From contig KZ111142.1 in NCBI GenBank assembly GCA_002077045.2, positions 1 to 64,000 on the forward strand: 64,000 bases of DNA, read 5' to 3'. Shown here piece by piece: positions 19,337 to 31,400 of the stretch. Position 1 is the first letter of the stretch. Each line of letters starts with the position of its first letter. A program made the translations under genes and the position numbers. The notes under the pieces are model-generated. The model had not been told where the DNA came from. It ran no database searches and was given only the letters and a program-made list of their open reading frames with translations. This DNA is from Rachicladosporium sp. CCFEE 5018 (lineage: Eukaryota > Ascomycota > Dothideomycetes > Cladosporiales > Cladosporiaceae).

Positions 19337-21250
19337 ATGCCCCGCCGCCGCAACCCATGCTCCTACCTTCCCCGCCGCCTGCAAATCGTAACCTCCCTTG
19401 CCGCCTTCCTCCTCTTCAGCATCCTCTTCCTCGGAACCTCCCAATCAGACCCCTACGTGAACGCCGTCCCCTATGGCCCACAACTCCAATCCGGCGCCCA
19501 CCAAGCGGTCGACGCGGCCCAGCGAGCAGTACAGAGCTTCCCCAAGCTGCCGAAGAACGTCGTCAATGCGCCCGCATGGCTGAATCCGTTTGGACCGCCG
19601 GCGCACAAGCCGGCGGAGCAGAAGAACAGCACGATGGGCGAGGCGAAGTGGTTTAGTGATTGGAAGTGGCAGAATCCGTTCAGTAGCTCGATTACTATGG
19701 ATGAGGATCGCAGTGTGCTGCCGCCGGAGAGGGCGCGGCCGCCGATCTACACGTACTTTGATACTTCGAGCAAGGGCAAGGATGAGAAGACGCAGAAGGC
19801 GGAGAAGCAGCTATTGCAGATCTGGCGGCGGGCGTGGTGGGCAAAGGGCTTCAAGCCAATCGTGCTGGGCATTGCAGAGGCGAAGAACAATGCCGAGTAC
19901 AGAAAAATGCAAGGACTGGAGCTGACTGCTGAGATGGAAGCTGAGATGTTGCGGTGGCTTGCTTGGGGGAACCTGGGCACTGGCATCTTGTGCAACTGGC
20001 TTGTGCTGCCCATGGCTGGCTACGACGATGCTCTGCTGGGCTTCCTCAGACGCGGCGAGTACCCAGAGTTGACCCGCTATCCTGGGCTGGACGGTGCGTT
20101 TTATGTTGGCTCGAAGGTCGCGGTGGACAAGACCATCAAGACTGCACTTGCCTCCGAGAGCGTTAAGCAGGTCAAGACGATAGTCGATGCTGTGCCGAAG
20201 AATACCTTCATACTGGATGACAAGCATGACGGTATTGCGTACTACAGCACTGCGGCGATCAAGGCAAAGTACCCGACCCTGCACGCCAAACTCGACAGCG
20301 AAGCCACCCGCGGTGAAGGCCTGTCTCTGCTAGCGCCGCTCATCAATAGTCATCTCCACCAGGCATGGCAGAACACTTTCCCTTCTGGTATCGCTGTCTT
20401 GCACCCACTTCCGAAGCGGACCACGACCATCCACACGCCTGCAATGTACATCGCACGCAACCTCACTCAATGTCCCGACTCCCCCGTTCCGGCCTCTTGC
20501 CCTCCAAACGTGGCCACGTGCCGACCCTGTGTCGCCACCCAAGAACGCCCCATCTCCACCCCACCAGTCTACAGGAACAGCAGCACCCTCTTCACCATAG
20601 CCTCAGTCCCGCACCCCTACACACTCATCTCCCTCCTCTATTCCCGCAGCGATCTGCATGTCAAGTTCGTCCGCCGCGAAACAGACCGCGATCCCTGGAT
20701 CAGCGCCACCACAGACGAGCTCCTAGGCAAAGGCCCATCGTCATTCGCTCGCTTACTGCCAATGAAAGACGCAGTCGCTTCCGAGTACTCCGCCCACCGC
20801 ACGCTCTGGCTCATAGCCGAGAAACCCCTCAGCGTGGCCACCGAAGCAGACAGAGAAGAACTAGACTGGTTCTTCGGCTTTCGACTCCCCCGCTCCGCAA
20901 CCTCAAATGGTAAATCCATCACCCCCGTCCCCGGCCCCGAGCGCCGTCCTCCACCGCCTCCATTATCGCCCTACCACGACTCGACTGAACCGCCACCGAG
21001 TTCTGAGCAGTTGGCCACTGAGTCAGGGTTTCTGAGGGATTCGACTGCGGCGGTCATGCATGCGGGACTGCTGAAAGTGAAAAACGTGCAGCGAAATCGG
21101 GGCGTGGTGGAGGCGTGGAATTTGGCGGATGCGGAGATTTGGCGGTTTGTGAGGGCTTGGGAGGCGAGGAGGAGTGTGGAAAGGAAGTTGTGGGAGGGGG
21201 AGGAGGGGAAGTTTTTGGGGAAGGGGGTGTTTGGGAGGTGGGCTGTGTAG
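19337..21250 (+). CDS. Uncharacterised type II membrane protein, conserved in fungi
   Basis: Single-exon gene of 637 residues. A basic N-terminus (MPRRRNPC) and one hydrophobic segment at about residues 17-34 suggest a signal anchor with the bulk in the Golgi/ER lumen. The conserved core includes QLLQIWRRAWWAKGFKPIVL, EAEMLRWLAWGNLGTGILCNWLVLPM, YDDALLGFLRRGEYPELTRY and DGAFYVGSKVAV. I recall this arrangement from uncharacterised Pezizomycotina proteins that resemble glycosyltransferases only loosely. No DXD-type site can be asserted. A Cys-rich patch (CPDSPVPASCPPNVATCRPC) and a Pro-rich stretch near residue 540 follow. Function unknown; a role in glycan processing is a guess from topology. 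Confidence 0.75.
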   Translation: MPRRRNPCSYLPRRLQIVTSLAAFLLFSILFLGTSQSDPYVNAVPYGPQLQSGAHQAVDAAQRAVQSFPKLPKNVVNAPAWLNPFGPPAHKPAEQKNSTMGEAKWFSDWKWQNPFSSSITMDEDRSVLPPERARPPIYTYFDTSSKGKDEKTQKAEKQLLQIWRRAWWAKGFKPIVLGIAEAKNNAEYRKMQGLELTAEMEAEMLRWLAWGNLGTGILCNWLVLPMAGYDDALLGFLRRGEYPELTRYPGLDGAFYVGSKVAVDKTIKTALASESVKQVKTIVDAVPKNTFILDDKHDGIAYYSTAAIKAKYPTLHAKLDSEATRGEGLSLLAPLINSHLHQAWQNTFPSGIAVLHPLPKRTTTIHTPAMYIARNLTQCPDSPVPASCPPNVATCRPCVATQERPISTPPVYRNSSTLFTIASVPHPYTLISLLYSRSDLHVKFVRRETDRDPWISATTDELLGKGPSSFARLLPMKDAVASEYSAHRTLWLIAEKPLSVATEADREELDWFFGFRLPRSATSNGKSITPVPGPERRPPPPPLSPYHDSTEPPPSSEQLATESGFLRDSTAAVMHAGLLKVKNVQRNRGVVEAWNLADAEIWRFVRAWEARRSVERKLWEGEEGKFLGKGVFGRWAV

Positions 21251-21761
21251 GCTAGGCGTTATGGGCAATCATAGCTCGAGACGCTACAGGGCGTTCGGGT
21301 AAGAGGTACTGGAGTAACGGCTGAGTTTGGGATGTATTGAATATAGATACGTGCGGCTTGCACGAGGTGTACTGATAGAGCTGAGAAGGGCAGAGGTGAT
21401 ACATGACATGTCCAAATTCCGTGATCCATTGATTCATGCTGGCTGACGACCCCTCAATCAAACGCTAGTTGAGTACGCCTCACACAGACTGCCTGCTTCA
21501 GCCTAACATTGCGTGATGGTCAGTCTGCTTGTGACTGCATGTCGCTCGATTCAGAGTCGCTGCCGTGTTTCTGGTGCAGGCCACACGGCAGTTCCGCTGC
21601 GTGGTCAGGGACGTCGCGAGTGGATTTTCCAGTGGACTCGGCAGCGGACGTGACATTGAGCTGCAATCTCGTGCCACGTGATCCAAGGTAGAGCAGTACC
21701 TTCACTGGAAGTTCATCGCGCCAGGGACTAGTCCGGGTCCGAAGTAATTGACACTCAAGCC
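21251..21761. other. Intergenic, convergent
   Basis: About 0.5 kb between convergent genes with only short shadow frames. Confidence 0.5.
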
Positions 21762-22761
21762 TCAAGTCTTGTTGAGCCACGATGGCGAGATGCCGGCGTG
21801 CAGTCCACCGGTGATTAAGAAGTCCGCTCCAGTCGTGTACTCGCTGGCATCGCTTAGCAGGAAGGTAGCTGTTGGCGTGAGGTCAGAGGGTCTGCCTTTC
21901 CGCTTCATGGGCGCTGCGTTGTTCTGTCGCTCTGTCAATCTGATGAACGATACTGACGGATTGGAGCATACATACAAACATGTCATCCAGCGCGGGCCAA
22001 ATCATGCCATCAGTCATCGGGCTCGCAATCACGCCAGGCGAAATGGAGTTCACCCGAATACCCGCCTCCCCCAGCTCGACAGCCAGCGGTCCAACGAGAC
22101 CTTTCACGCCCGCCTTGGACATGTTGTAGATCGCGAGAGTCTGCAAAGGCACTTTGAGACCCTGCGCGGCAACCGAAGCAATGAACACCATACTCCCACC
22201 TTGCTTTCGCTCGATCAAATGTTGCGCGACCAGTTTCGCGGTCCAGAATGTGCCCATGACGTTCACCGCGAGGATCTTCTGGCAGATGTCCCAAGGTTGC
22301 TCGAGGAAGGGTGCGTCGAGTGCGATGCCTGCGGCTGTTATGCAGCCGTTCAGACCGCCTGTCTGTTTCACGACGGAGGCGAAAGCAGATTCCAAGGAGG
22401 ATTGAGAGGTGACGTCCGTTTGCTCGTAGACAGCAGTGATGTTGTGCTTATCGGCGAGTGTGTGGAACTCCTCAACTGGCTCTGGAAGGGAGTCGAGGAT
22501 GGCAATGTTGCCGCCAAGCTGGGCTATGGCTTTGCTCATGGCGAAGCCTAGGCCACGAGCACCTCCCGTCACCAGTATGGTCTTGCCTTTGAGACTGAAA
22601 CGATCGGTAACTTTGACATCGCTGTACGGATCGACTTGACGTATTTTCGTTGTTGCAAAAGTTCGTGAAGCTACGTTAGATTGCACACTGCTGTTTCGGA
22701 CATATCTGGAGCCGGCTCTCGAGCACACCGGCCGAGCGAACGACTTCAGGAAGAGAGACAT
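21762..22761 (-). CDS. Short-chain dehydrogenase/reductase, probably mitochondrial
   Basis: Classical SDR of 315 residues from exons 22761-21976 and 21923-21762. The start at 22761 gives an Arg/Ser-rich, acid-free leader (MSLFLKSFARPVCSRAGSRYVRNSS) of the mitochondrial type. The Rossmann motif TGGARGLG is at about residue 60, the N-A-A-G equivalent reads GCITAAG, and the catalytic Ser and YNMSK (Tyr-x3-Lys) lie near 196 and 209. The C-terminal SPGVIASPMT and TGADFLITGG blocks are typical of the sorbose/mannitol-dehydrogenase-like group. The 52-nt intron joins DDMF to NNAAPMKR, which fits the family better than retention. The substrate is not determinable. Confidence 0.88.
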
Positions 22762-23460
22762 CTTGTGGTAGCAACAGGAACAGGGCATATGAGAGGAGTC
22801 AAAGGAGCAAAGCAAAGAACTCACAACCTTGGACACAATGGACTGACTTACTTTGCTTAGCCATTGGGACACCTACTGTGGTTGTCGCTCGGTTGTATGC
22901 ATTAGCATGCTGGGAGCACTTTGCCGCCAAACCCCGCTCATTCGGGTCGATCGTGGCTCTCACTGTGGATTGCGGTGGGAGATCGTATCAGGCAACCCGT
23001 AAGTGAGTATTACTTGTGTTTGGGGAAGGAATGCCGGTCTCATTGGGATCTTCGTTGGCCGTGCAAGACAGAATCTGAGTTATGCGACGGGTAGGGATGG
23101 TGTTTGTCGTGATAATGCTGTGGCTTCTGTGCTGAATGCCTGTGTCAAACCCGAGTCGTCAGCATCGTCGCTGCGTTCCCCTCGAGAGCGGCACCGCCAG
23201 CAGGTCCTCTCAAACATCCGACAGGCACATGCGCGTGACAATAGACGGTAGAGGAGGCACGAAGGTTTGGAAATCGAGGTCTGAGAGATCAGGCATGAGT
23301 TGCTTGAGGCCTGAGGCGTGAGGTTTCACTAGCGCCGTCCGCACTCTTGGCAATATCCACACACGAATTCTCGCGCACCAACAGACAGCGACAGCGCGCC
23401 CTCGACGACTTCACAGCGACTTCACAACTACCCTCCTCCCTCTTCATCGCTACCGCCACG
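22762..23460. other. Intergenic, divergent promoters
   Basis: About 0.7 kb between the SDR and RPS6 starts. The last 100 bases carry the CA/TC-rich leader expected of a ribosomal-protein gene. No other gene is seen. Confidence 0.5.
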
Positions 23461-24345
23461 ATGAAGTTGAACATCAGCTTTCCCGCCAATGGCACCCAGA
23501 AGCTGATCGATGTCGAAGATGACCGCAAGCTGCGCGTCTTCATGGACCGCCGCATGGGTCAGGAGGTGCCCGGCGACAGCGTGGGCGATGAATTCAAGGG
23601 CTACATCTTCAAGATCACCGGCGGCAACGACAAGCAGGGTTTCCCCATGAAGCAGGGTGTCATGCACCCCACCCGTGTGCGCCTTCTCCTCGCCGACGGT
23701 CACAGCTGCTACCGTCCCCGTCGGACTGGTGAGCGCAAGAGGAAGAGTGTGCGCGGATGCATTGTCGCCATGGACTTGTCGGTCCTTGCGCTCAGCATTG
23801 TCAAGCAAGGAGAGGCAGACATCCCGGGCATCACGGATACCGTACACCCCAAGCGCCTTGGTCCCAAGCGCGCGACGAAGATCCGCAAGTTCTTCGGCCT
23901 CAGCAAGGAAGACGACGTGAGTTCACACTCTATGCCTCTTCGCCAGCCTGACTGCGCGCCTTTACTGGCTGCAGTCGGCTGAGTCTGAGATGAATGTAGT
24001 TACTGACATAGACGTCTGTGATATTAGGTCCGCAAGTTCGTCATTCGTCGTGAGGTCCAGCCCAAGAAGGAGGGCGCGAAGCCGTACACCAAGGCTCCTC
24101 GCATCCAGCGTCTCATCACTCCCCAGCGCCTGCAACACAAGCGTCACCGCATCGCACTCAAGCGTCGCCAGGCCGAGTCCAGCAAGGATGCTGCCGTGAG
24201 TACTCTTGAGCATGTCAACGTTTGATCGCAGTGCTGACAACATCCACAGAACGAGTACGCCCAGATCCTCCACAAGCGTGTGGCCGAGGAGAAGAGCAAG
24301 CAGCAAGAGGCCCGCAAGCGTCGTGCGTCCAGCATGCGCAAGTAG
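23461..24345 (+). CDS. RPS6: 40S ribosomal protein S6 (eS6)
   Basis: Component of the small cytosolic ribosomal subunit and a target of TORC1-linked kinases. Exons 23461-23916, 24028-24195 and 24250-24345, all phase 0, give 239 residues, the usual length. Hallmarks are MKLNISFPANGTQK, MGQEVPGDSVGDEFKGY, GGNDKQGFPMKQGV, RRTGERKRKSVRGCIV, and the C-terminal phosphorylation tail KRRASSMRK. Introns begin GTGAGT and end TAG or CAG. An upstream in-frame Met near 23347 is ignored because family members begin MKLN. Confidence 0.98.
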
Positions 24346-24958
24346 ATTTACTCGTATGTCTGGGAGTGAAGTGTGATCGATCATAGGCAGCGTCAGGCAC
24401 CGAGCAGCTTGCGCACTGACGAGCAAAGACTGCTTGCATCAGCATGGCTTGCTACGGATTGCTGTGCGTTGTGTTGCTTTGTAGATGCAGATAGCAGAAA
24501 GCTAGCCAGAAGCACTTCCAACCGCCGCTACAGCGTTCCGTTGCCTGATCCCGCATTACTTCTACGCTGGTTTGAAATTCCACGGTTCTCTTTTAGACCA
24601 CGACGACTGTGTCCGTCGTCGCCATCCCTGCGCTGCTTCCATGTTCCCCGCGAAGATTACCTGAAACAGCTCGTAAAAGTCAGAAATCTCCCACTACAGC
24701 GATGACCCACTTTCACATGTAAAGCTCTCACGATATCTTTCAGACTTGCGACACCACCTACGACACATGGACTCGAGCGAAAATAACATAATCTCCTACA
24801 TCAGCTCTTGCTCCATTGAACGCCTTTAGCGAAACTCGCAGCTCGACCTTTTCCGCTCATCGCACATCGAGGGACACGGCGCAAGGATAGCATCCTCGCA
24901 CCGCACCACCTCGACGCGAAAGCCCTTCCGTGGGTCGCAAGCCTGTACTCACTACGGC
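24346..24958. other. Intergenic, tandem spacer
   Basis: About 0.6 kb holding the RPS6 3' end and the PRPP-synthetase promoter. Nothing else recognised. Confidence 0.5.
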
Positions 24959-26108
24959 ATGGCTACCAACAGCATCAAGCTGTTGACTGGCAATAGTCAT
25001 GGTCATCTCGCGAAGCTCGTAGCGGATCGCTTGGGCATAGAGCTGGCGAAGATCATGGTGGTGCAGTATAGCAACAATGAGAGCAGTATCAGTATTGGGG
25101 AGAGTGTGAGGGATGAGGATGGTAGGTCTTCTTGGCTGGCAGTGGGAGGGTGAAAGGGCAGGGTGACAGGAGGGCAATGCACTGATACGATGGTAGTCTT
25201 CATAATCCAATCCACCGAATCGAGCAGTATAAACGACCACATCATGGAACTTCTAATCCTCATAAATGCCTGCCGCACCGCCTCCGCCCGCCGAATCACA
25301 GCCGTGCTCCCCAACTTTCCCTACGCCCGACAAGACAAGAAGGATAAGAGTCGAGCTCCTATCACGGCGAAGCTCATGGCCAATATGCTGCAAACGGCGG
25401 GGTGCAATCATGTCATTACTATGGATCTGCATGCTAGTCAGATCCAGGGGTTCTTCAATGTGCCCGTGGATAATTTGTATGCGGAGCCAAGTACACTCAG
25501 GTGGATACGGGAGAATCTGGAGGTGAAGGATTGTGTGATTGTTAGTCCGGATGCTGGAGGGGCGAAGAGGTAAGCTGGGGAGACGCTGCGGTGCAATGAT
25601 GAGTGGTTCTGACTTTGCGCAGGGCGACGTCAATAGCAGACTCCCTCGACCTGGGCTTTGCTCTCATCCACAAAGAGCGAGCACGCCCCAACGAGGTATC
25701 GCGAATGGTCCTTGTGGGCGACGTCAAAGACAAGATCGCCATCATTGTCGACGACATGGCGGATACCTGCGGCACACTCTGCAAAGCGGCGGACGTGGTG
25801 CTCGAGCACGGTGCAAAAGAGGCTGTAGCGATCGTCACGCACGGTATCCTCAGTGGAGACGCGGTGAAGAAGATCAACGGGAGTCAGCTGAAGAAATTGG
25901 TCGTGACGAATACGGTGCCGCATGAGGAGAAGAAGAGGGCTTGTAACGGGAGGATCGAGACGATTGATATAAGTCCTACTGTAAGTTTTGCCTGTAAACG
26001 GATGTGGAAGATTTGCTGACTTGGATTGTATAGCTTGCTGAGGCATGCCGGAGAACACATAACGGTGAAAGCGTGTCTTTCCTGTTCAAGCATGCGCCTG
26101 TAGATTGA
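24959..26108 (+). CDS. PRS: Ribose-phosphate pyrophosphokinase (PRPP synthetase)
   Basis: Makes phosphoribosyl pyrophosphate from ribose 5-phosphate and ATP for purine, pyrimidine, NAD, His and Trp synthesis. Four exons (24959-25121, 25197-25569, 25623-25980, 26034-26108) give 322 residues. Features in order: NSHGHLAKLVADRLG, SNNESSISIGESVRDED, the flexible-loop stretch FPYARQDKKDKSRAPITAK, the Mg/ATP signature DLHASQIQGFF, SPDAGGAKRA, and the PRPP-binding loop VDDMADTCGTL. The start matches family N-termini. Fungi have several paralogues that form hetero-oligomers. This one is close to the canonical, uninserted type; which paralogue was not determined. Confidence 0.95.
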
Positions 26109-26706
26109 GCCTGTCACCGTTCGACCATGAATTTCCGAGCAGTCGATCCGGATGGAGGGGTCTGGTAGGTGTTGGTGATCACGAGCCGCTGAGAGTGGCT
26201 CGCCAGGCCTGAAGCACCTTCGAGTCCGCCGCGAAGGCGCATGATGTGGGCGCGAAAGTGCATTCACTCTTGCTCGGAGGTCGAGAAGAAGTCTCTCGGG
26301 CGACACGGTGTTGGATCGTACCTACCAATGCCTCGCCATGATTGCGGTGTAGAGTTGATCATCTCCACGCAGGAAACCGTGTGCTGCGCCTGCGCTGCCC
26401 AATCGAACAATTCGAGTGGGCTCAGAGACGAAGATCTGGCAGATTATGTGTGTGCTAGACGACGGCAAGATAGTTGCAGAAGTGGAGGATGACACTGTAG
26501 CCGGTGTCGCCAGAGCGACCTGGCATTGACGTGCCGCTTTGTCTTCAGAAACTGCCCGCACCGCAATAGCCGCATGTCCACCTCGATGAACGAGTGTCAG
26601 AACAGCATTTGACTTTACAACACCGTCGACTCTCATCAACATGTAACTCCATGCATGCGATTCCAATCATCGTCAATTCGTCGTCCAGTCATTTCACATC
26701 GCTGCC
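26109..26706. other. Intergenic, tandem spacer
   Basis: About 0.6 kb. A minus-strand frame at 26322-26666 is open but has no recognisable features. Confidence 0.45.
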
Positions 26707-28271
26707 ATGGAAAACCTAGCCGTCATAGTGCCGGCTTCACAACGCCTACAACGAAATCCAACCAAAGAAACCGTCCCAATCAACGCAACATCCAGTGATG
26801 GTCACCAAGACCCAGCAGGACTCGACCCCATCATGTCTACCTCCTCCGCCTCAACTCTAGGCTATAATAAAGGCTGGCGCCGCATCGTCCGCAACTTCTC
26901 CCCCTCCTGGTTCAGCGTCACAATGGGCACAGGTATAGTCTCCCTGATCTTCATCACCATACCGTTCAAAGCCGCTTGGCTGCACTACCTAGGCATTCTC
27001 TTCTTCGCTCTCAACGCTGCGCTGTTTTTCGTGGCGTTGGGCGTTAGTGGCGTGAGGTACACGATCTGGCCGGAAATCTGGACCGTCATGATCCAGGACT
27101 CGACGAATAGTCTGTTTCTTGGGACTGTGCCTATGGGGTTTGCGACGTTGATTGAGATGTGGATCTTTGTGTGTGTGCCTGCTTGGGGGAGGTGGGCTGC
27201 TTGGGTTGCGTTCGGGGCGTGGGTCTTGGATTGTGTGGTTGCTGTGGCTGTTGCTGTTAGCTTGGCCGTACTCTTGTAAGTCTGCTGAGTTCCCGAACGT
27301 CCGACAGCAGCTGATCGACTACAGGATGTCAGCGAGCCACCAGCGATCTCTCGACAGCATTACAGCGGCACAGCTCCTGCCAATCGCAGCTACGATCGTG
27401 GCTGCTGGAACCGGCGCTGAGCTCGCCTCGATCATGTCCGACGATCATGCCTTTGGCGTGATCATCACGTGCTATGTGCTCTGGGGCATGGCTACGCCCC
27501 TTGCTCTGAGTGTGCTGGTGATGTACTATCAACGCCTTGCGCTGCACAAGATGCCTCCACGTGAGATCATCGTGAGCGCTTTCCTGCCGCTAGGCCCGCT
27601 GGGGTTTGGTGGGTACACGTAAGTGCTACACTCCTGACGCCTCTTGTTTCACATCTCGTTGTGCTCTTCCGACCATAGTCAAGATCCGGCGGATATTCGT
27701 GGCGGAGTGGAGGTCATTTTGGTCAGACTAGCTGACACTCGATAGCATCCTCTACCTGGGCAAAATGGCACGTGAGATCTTCACTCGAACCGCGAGTCTC
27801 GACCCTATCGCTGGACAAGTAGCCTACGTCCTCGGCTTCTTCGTAGCCCTGATCATGTGGGGCTTTGGACTACTGTGGTTCTCCATCGCGCTCGCATCGC
27901 TATTTATGACAGCCCGCGATCAGGGCGTACCTTTCAACATGGGCTGGTGGGGTTTCACGTAAGTCCTCTTAGACCGCTACCGGACCATAACGTAGCACCT
28001 ACTAACAGTACGCAGCTTCCCTCTAGGCGTATATGCCTGCAGCACTATTCTGATCGGCGAAGAATTGCCATCTGTGTTCTTCAAAGTTCTCGGCACGATC
28101 TTCGGGACTGCTGTGATTCTGCTATGGATCGTTATCGCGGCTGGTACGGCGAAGGGCGCGTGGACTGGCGCTCTGTTCCATGCACCGTGTCTGGCCAACA
28201 TCAAGAAGAACGAGAATGGCAAGCCAGTCGATCCTGATCAAGCGGAAAAGCTCGAGAGGACGCCGACATGA
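26707..28271 (+). CDS. SSU1: Sulfite efflux pump / TDT-family transporter (SSU1 type)
   Basis: Plasma-membrane exporter of the tellurite-resistance/dicarboxylate transporter family, whose fungal members mostly expel sulfite. Exons 26707-27275, 27325-27618, 27746-27958 and 28016-28271 give 443 residues. After a polar N-terminus comes NFSPSWFSVTMGTGIVS, the family's first-helix signature, and about ten hydrophobic helices in all. Other family blocks are FLGTVPMGFATL, LLPIAATIVAAGTGAELAS, PLGPLGFGGYT, MGWWGFTFPLGVYA and SVFFKVLG. Three of the four exon joins are confirmed by restored family sequence. Helix 8 onward is complete and the C-terminal tail is short and charged. Confidence 0.92.
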
Positions 28272-28400
28272 ACAGTCTAGCCACATAACCTCGCATTACC
28301 AAGCACCTTCAAGGCGTTCTGACTCACAGTAGGACTGGACAACTTGACGACATACAAGCTTCGACATACGACTACATCAGCTCGATCCAACGGAACACAC

Positions 28401-31400
28401 TTAATCCCAGTTCACCTTTAGACCTAGTTCGCACAGAAGTCAGTATCCGATCCATCAGGCACATGAGGGCACGGCACTTACTGGTAGGAAACGGAAAGAA
28501 CATATCCCAATCCTCCGTCAAATAAGCATGGAAATGCCAACCCTCCGGAATCTCCGCCAAATCTCCCGGCTGGAATTCCTTCAAAACCTTCTTCACACTA
28601 CTCGACACACTCTGCCTTCCAATCGCCACAGTCGCCGGTCGAAGCTTCGGACATGCCTTGAAGATTGTCTTCAGCATAGTCGTCAACGCTACCCTGACCA
28701 TCGGCAGACCGAGACATTGGTGTGGGCCGTAGCCGAGGTGGATGTAAGCGTCCAGCGGTGTGTCGAGAGCAGTGTTGACTTTATTCGGATCGCGCCCTTT
28801 GGTGCCGAAGACTGCTGGGTCGCGCGAAGCGGACTTGAGGTTCACCATTATCTTGTCGCCGGGCTTGAGGTCGTACTTGATGCCGTTGTCGGTCAAACTC
28901 GTCGCCTGAGTAACGTAGCGGAACACGCCCGTCTCGCCGTTCAGCCGCGAGAACTCCATGAAGTAGTGCATCAGCTTGTCGAAAGCCTCCGGGGTGTCTT
29001 GCTTCGCTAGGTCAGCAACGGCGGGGATATGCTCTTGCCCTTCGGTGAACAGGTAGTCGAGAGCTTGGCCGAAAAGCTGGCCTTGATTCGCGACCATGCC
29101 GCCGCAGGTTCCGATGATGTTGCCCCATACCAGGCTCTTGACGTCGGAATCAGTCTTCAGCAGCTGCGCGATCATGTGCGCGCCATAGTCTTTCAGCGCC
29201 GGACTTTCGCTCGGATGAACGCGAGAGATGATTGACTCTGCTAAAGCACCTCCCTTCAGGATGGCGCCGACTTCTAGCTCGAGGACTTGGCCAAGCTTCT
29301 GCGTGGCTTCGTAGGCTGACTGTCGCAACGGGAACGACTTCGCGGGATCGACATCGAAGAAGACGCAGATGAAGACCGCGGCCATGACGAGATAAAGCTG
29401 TTTCTCCGTGAAGATGCCGTGCGGGAACTTCTCAGTCTTGAGCGGCAGGCCGAAGAGATCCGCCGAGAAGTGCACGTGCGCCATATTGCCGACGTCGCGG
29501 ATAATGTCGACTTGATTCAGCTTGCCGAGTTTGTAGGAGTGCTGTTTCAGCAGCTCGGTGGTGATGTTTTCGTAGTAGGTCTTCACGGCCGTCAACCACT
29601 TCTCGTTACCCTCGGGGATACCTCTGGATGAACCGCCTCGATAGAGCGCCTTCTCCATGAGCTTCCGCGAGTCGGCGTTCGCTGTGTCATCGCCGGCGAG
29701 CATAAAGTCTTTGCCCTTGGGGCCCATGAGGAACTCGATGGCTTTGCCCCAGGTGACTTTGAAGAGCTCTTGGTTCTCCATGACTTTCGTTGCCGTCTCG
29801 TACGAGAAGATGAGGACTGGCTGCTTGATTGGTGCTGGTCTTTCGAAGTTGTACTTGTGGTCTTTGTGCAGGTCCTTGAGTACTTTATGCATCTCACCCG
29901 GGATGGTCATTGGGTAATGCACGTAGACTGAAGATGGGTCGTAGTTGTTCGGCAGTGTGCGCATGAAGAGCTTGTACCACACGCAGCCATTGTCGATCGC
30001 CAGGTCAGAAGAGGCTTCCTTATAGCCCCAGTTGGTGAGTGACGCAGGCGTGTAGCTGGTGGTATAAAATCGATCTCCTCGGACAAGTGCAACAGCATCA
30101 GACAGCACACCTCTTGAGGTCGTAAACGAAGGACACAGCCCCGATCCGGGTAACTTGGGATCCTTCGCGTCCTCTACAACAAGTCCAGGGTACAGCTCGA
30201 CATTATCGGGCGTATCGTAAAGATGCTTGAGCGCCTCTGCCACTTCGACGTTCTTGGTGATGTCGCTGAACTTCTTGTGTGGCTCGAGCTTGAAATGCTT
30301 GCGGAACTCGTTCAATGTGGCAAGCTGCCATGTCCTCGCTTGCTGTATACCCAATATCTCGACAGCACGTAGCACGATAGGGATCTGCTGCGGGCCCATA
30401 GCATTCGCGCAGTCCTCGATACTGCCAGTGAGGATTGCGGCAATATCATCGTCCTTGAAGTAGCCCTTGTACGGTCCCTCTTTGATGCGTTCAAACTTCT
30501 CCGAGTCGAGTGCAGGGAACTGTCGCTGATTTGGCTCAAGTGCTTGATTCGTTGCTTCGATGCCGCCGAGCTTCTGGATGATCTCGTACTGTGGTACCTC
30601 ATTCATGTTCTTGCCTGTGCCAGCCCACATCTGTGCCGACAACTCCTCGGTCCACTTCTCGTCTCGAGCACTGACGGATGCGTGCCAGCGGTAGACCAGG
30701 TTGAACTCTGCCGATACCTGGTTGCCAGTGCCTTGAGCCAGGCCTGGAATGTCTTTGCGAGGGTTGAGCTGCCAGTTCGAGTCGGTGCGGTTAAGATTGA
30801 GGATCGTGCGGACGTAATCGATCAGGATCATGTTGACATACAGACCGCATACGATCAAACGGCCCGTTTGAAACAAGTCGTCCTCTCGTTTGTTGAGCGT
30901 CTCGCCATAACGCTCCACAGTCTTCTCGCTCAGGTCGAATCGACCACCTTCGTTGATTGAAGCCAATTGCTCGACGACATAGTTGTGGTAGCGATTGAAC
31001 ATGATCAGAATGCAGCCCACGCCAGGAGGAAACGAGAGAAGTCGAGTCTCGGAGAAGCAGTCTGGTATGATCTTTCCATCCTTGAACGTCCGCATTCGCT
31101 TCTGGTCTTCCCACCTGCTACCGTACAGAGGCGCGAGGTCAAGGTACGACGAAGTGTCGGATTTGCGATAGTCCTTATGATCGGTGCGGAAGACGTCGTG
31201 GATGATGATTGATGCGAGGTAGAAGAGCATGCTGGAAATGCGATTGGGATGCTCCTGAGTCTTCTTCCGAGCCATCAGAGTATCAAACAAAACGCCAGGG
31301 TCGGGTAAAGTGCCAGACTGCAGAGTCTTCGGCGCCACAGTACGAGCATAGGGCATACCAGCAGCGCCAATCTGAGGGTTCTGGTAGGAGTTCTTACTCC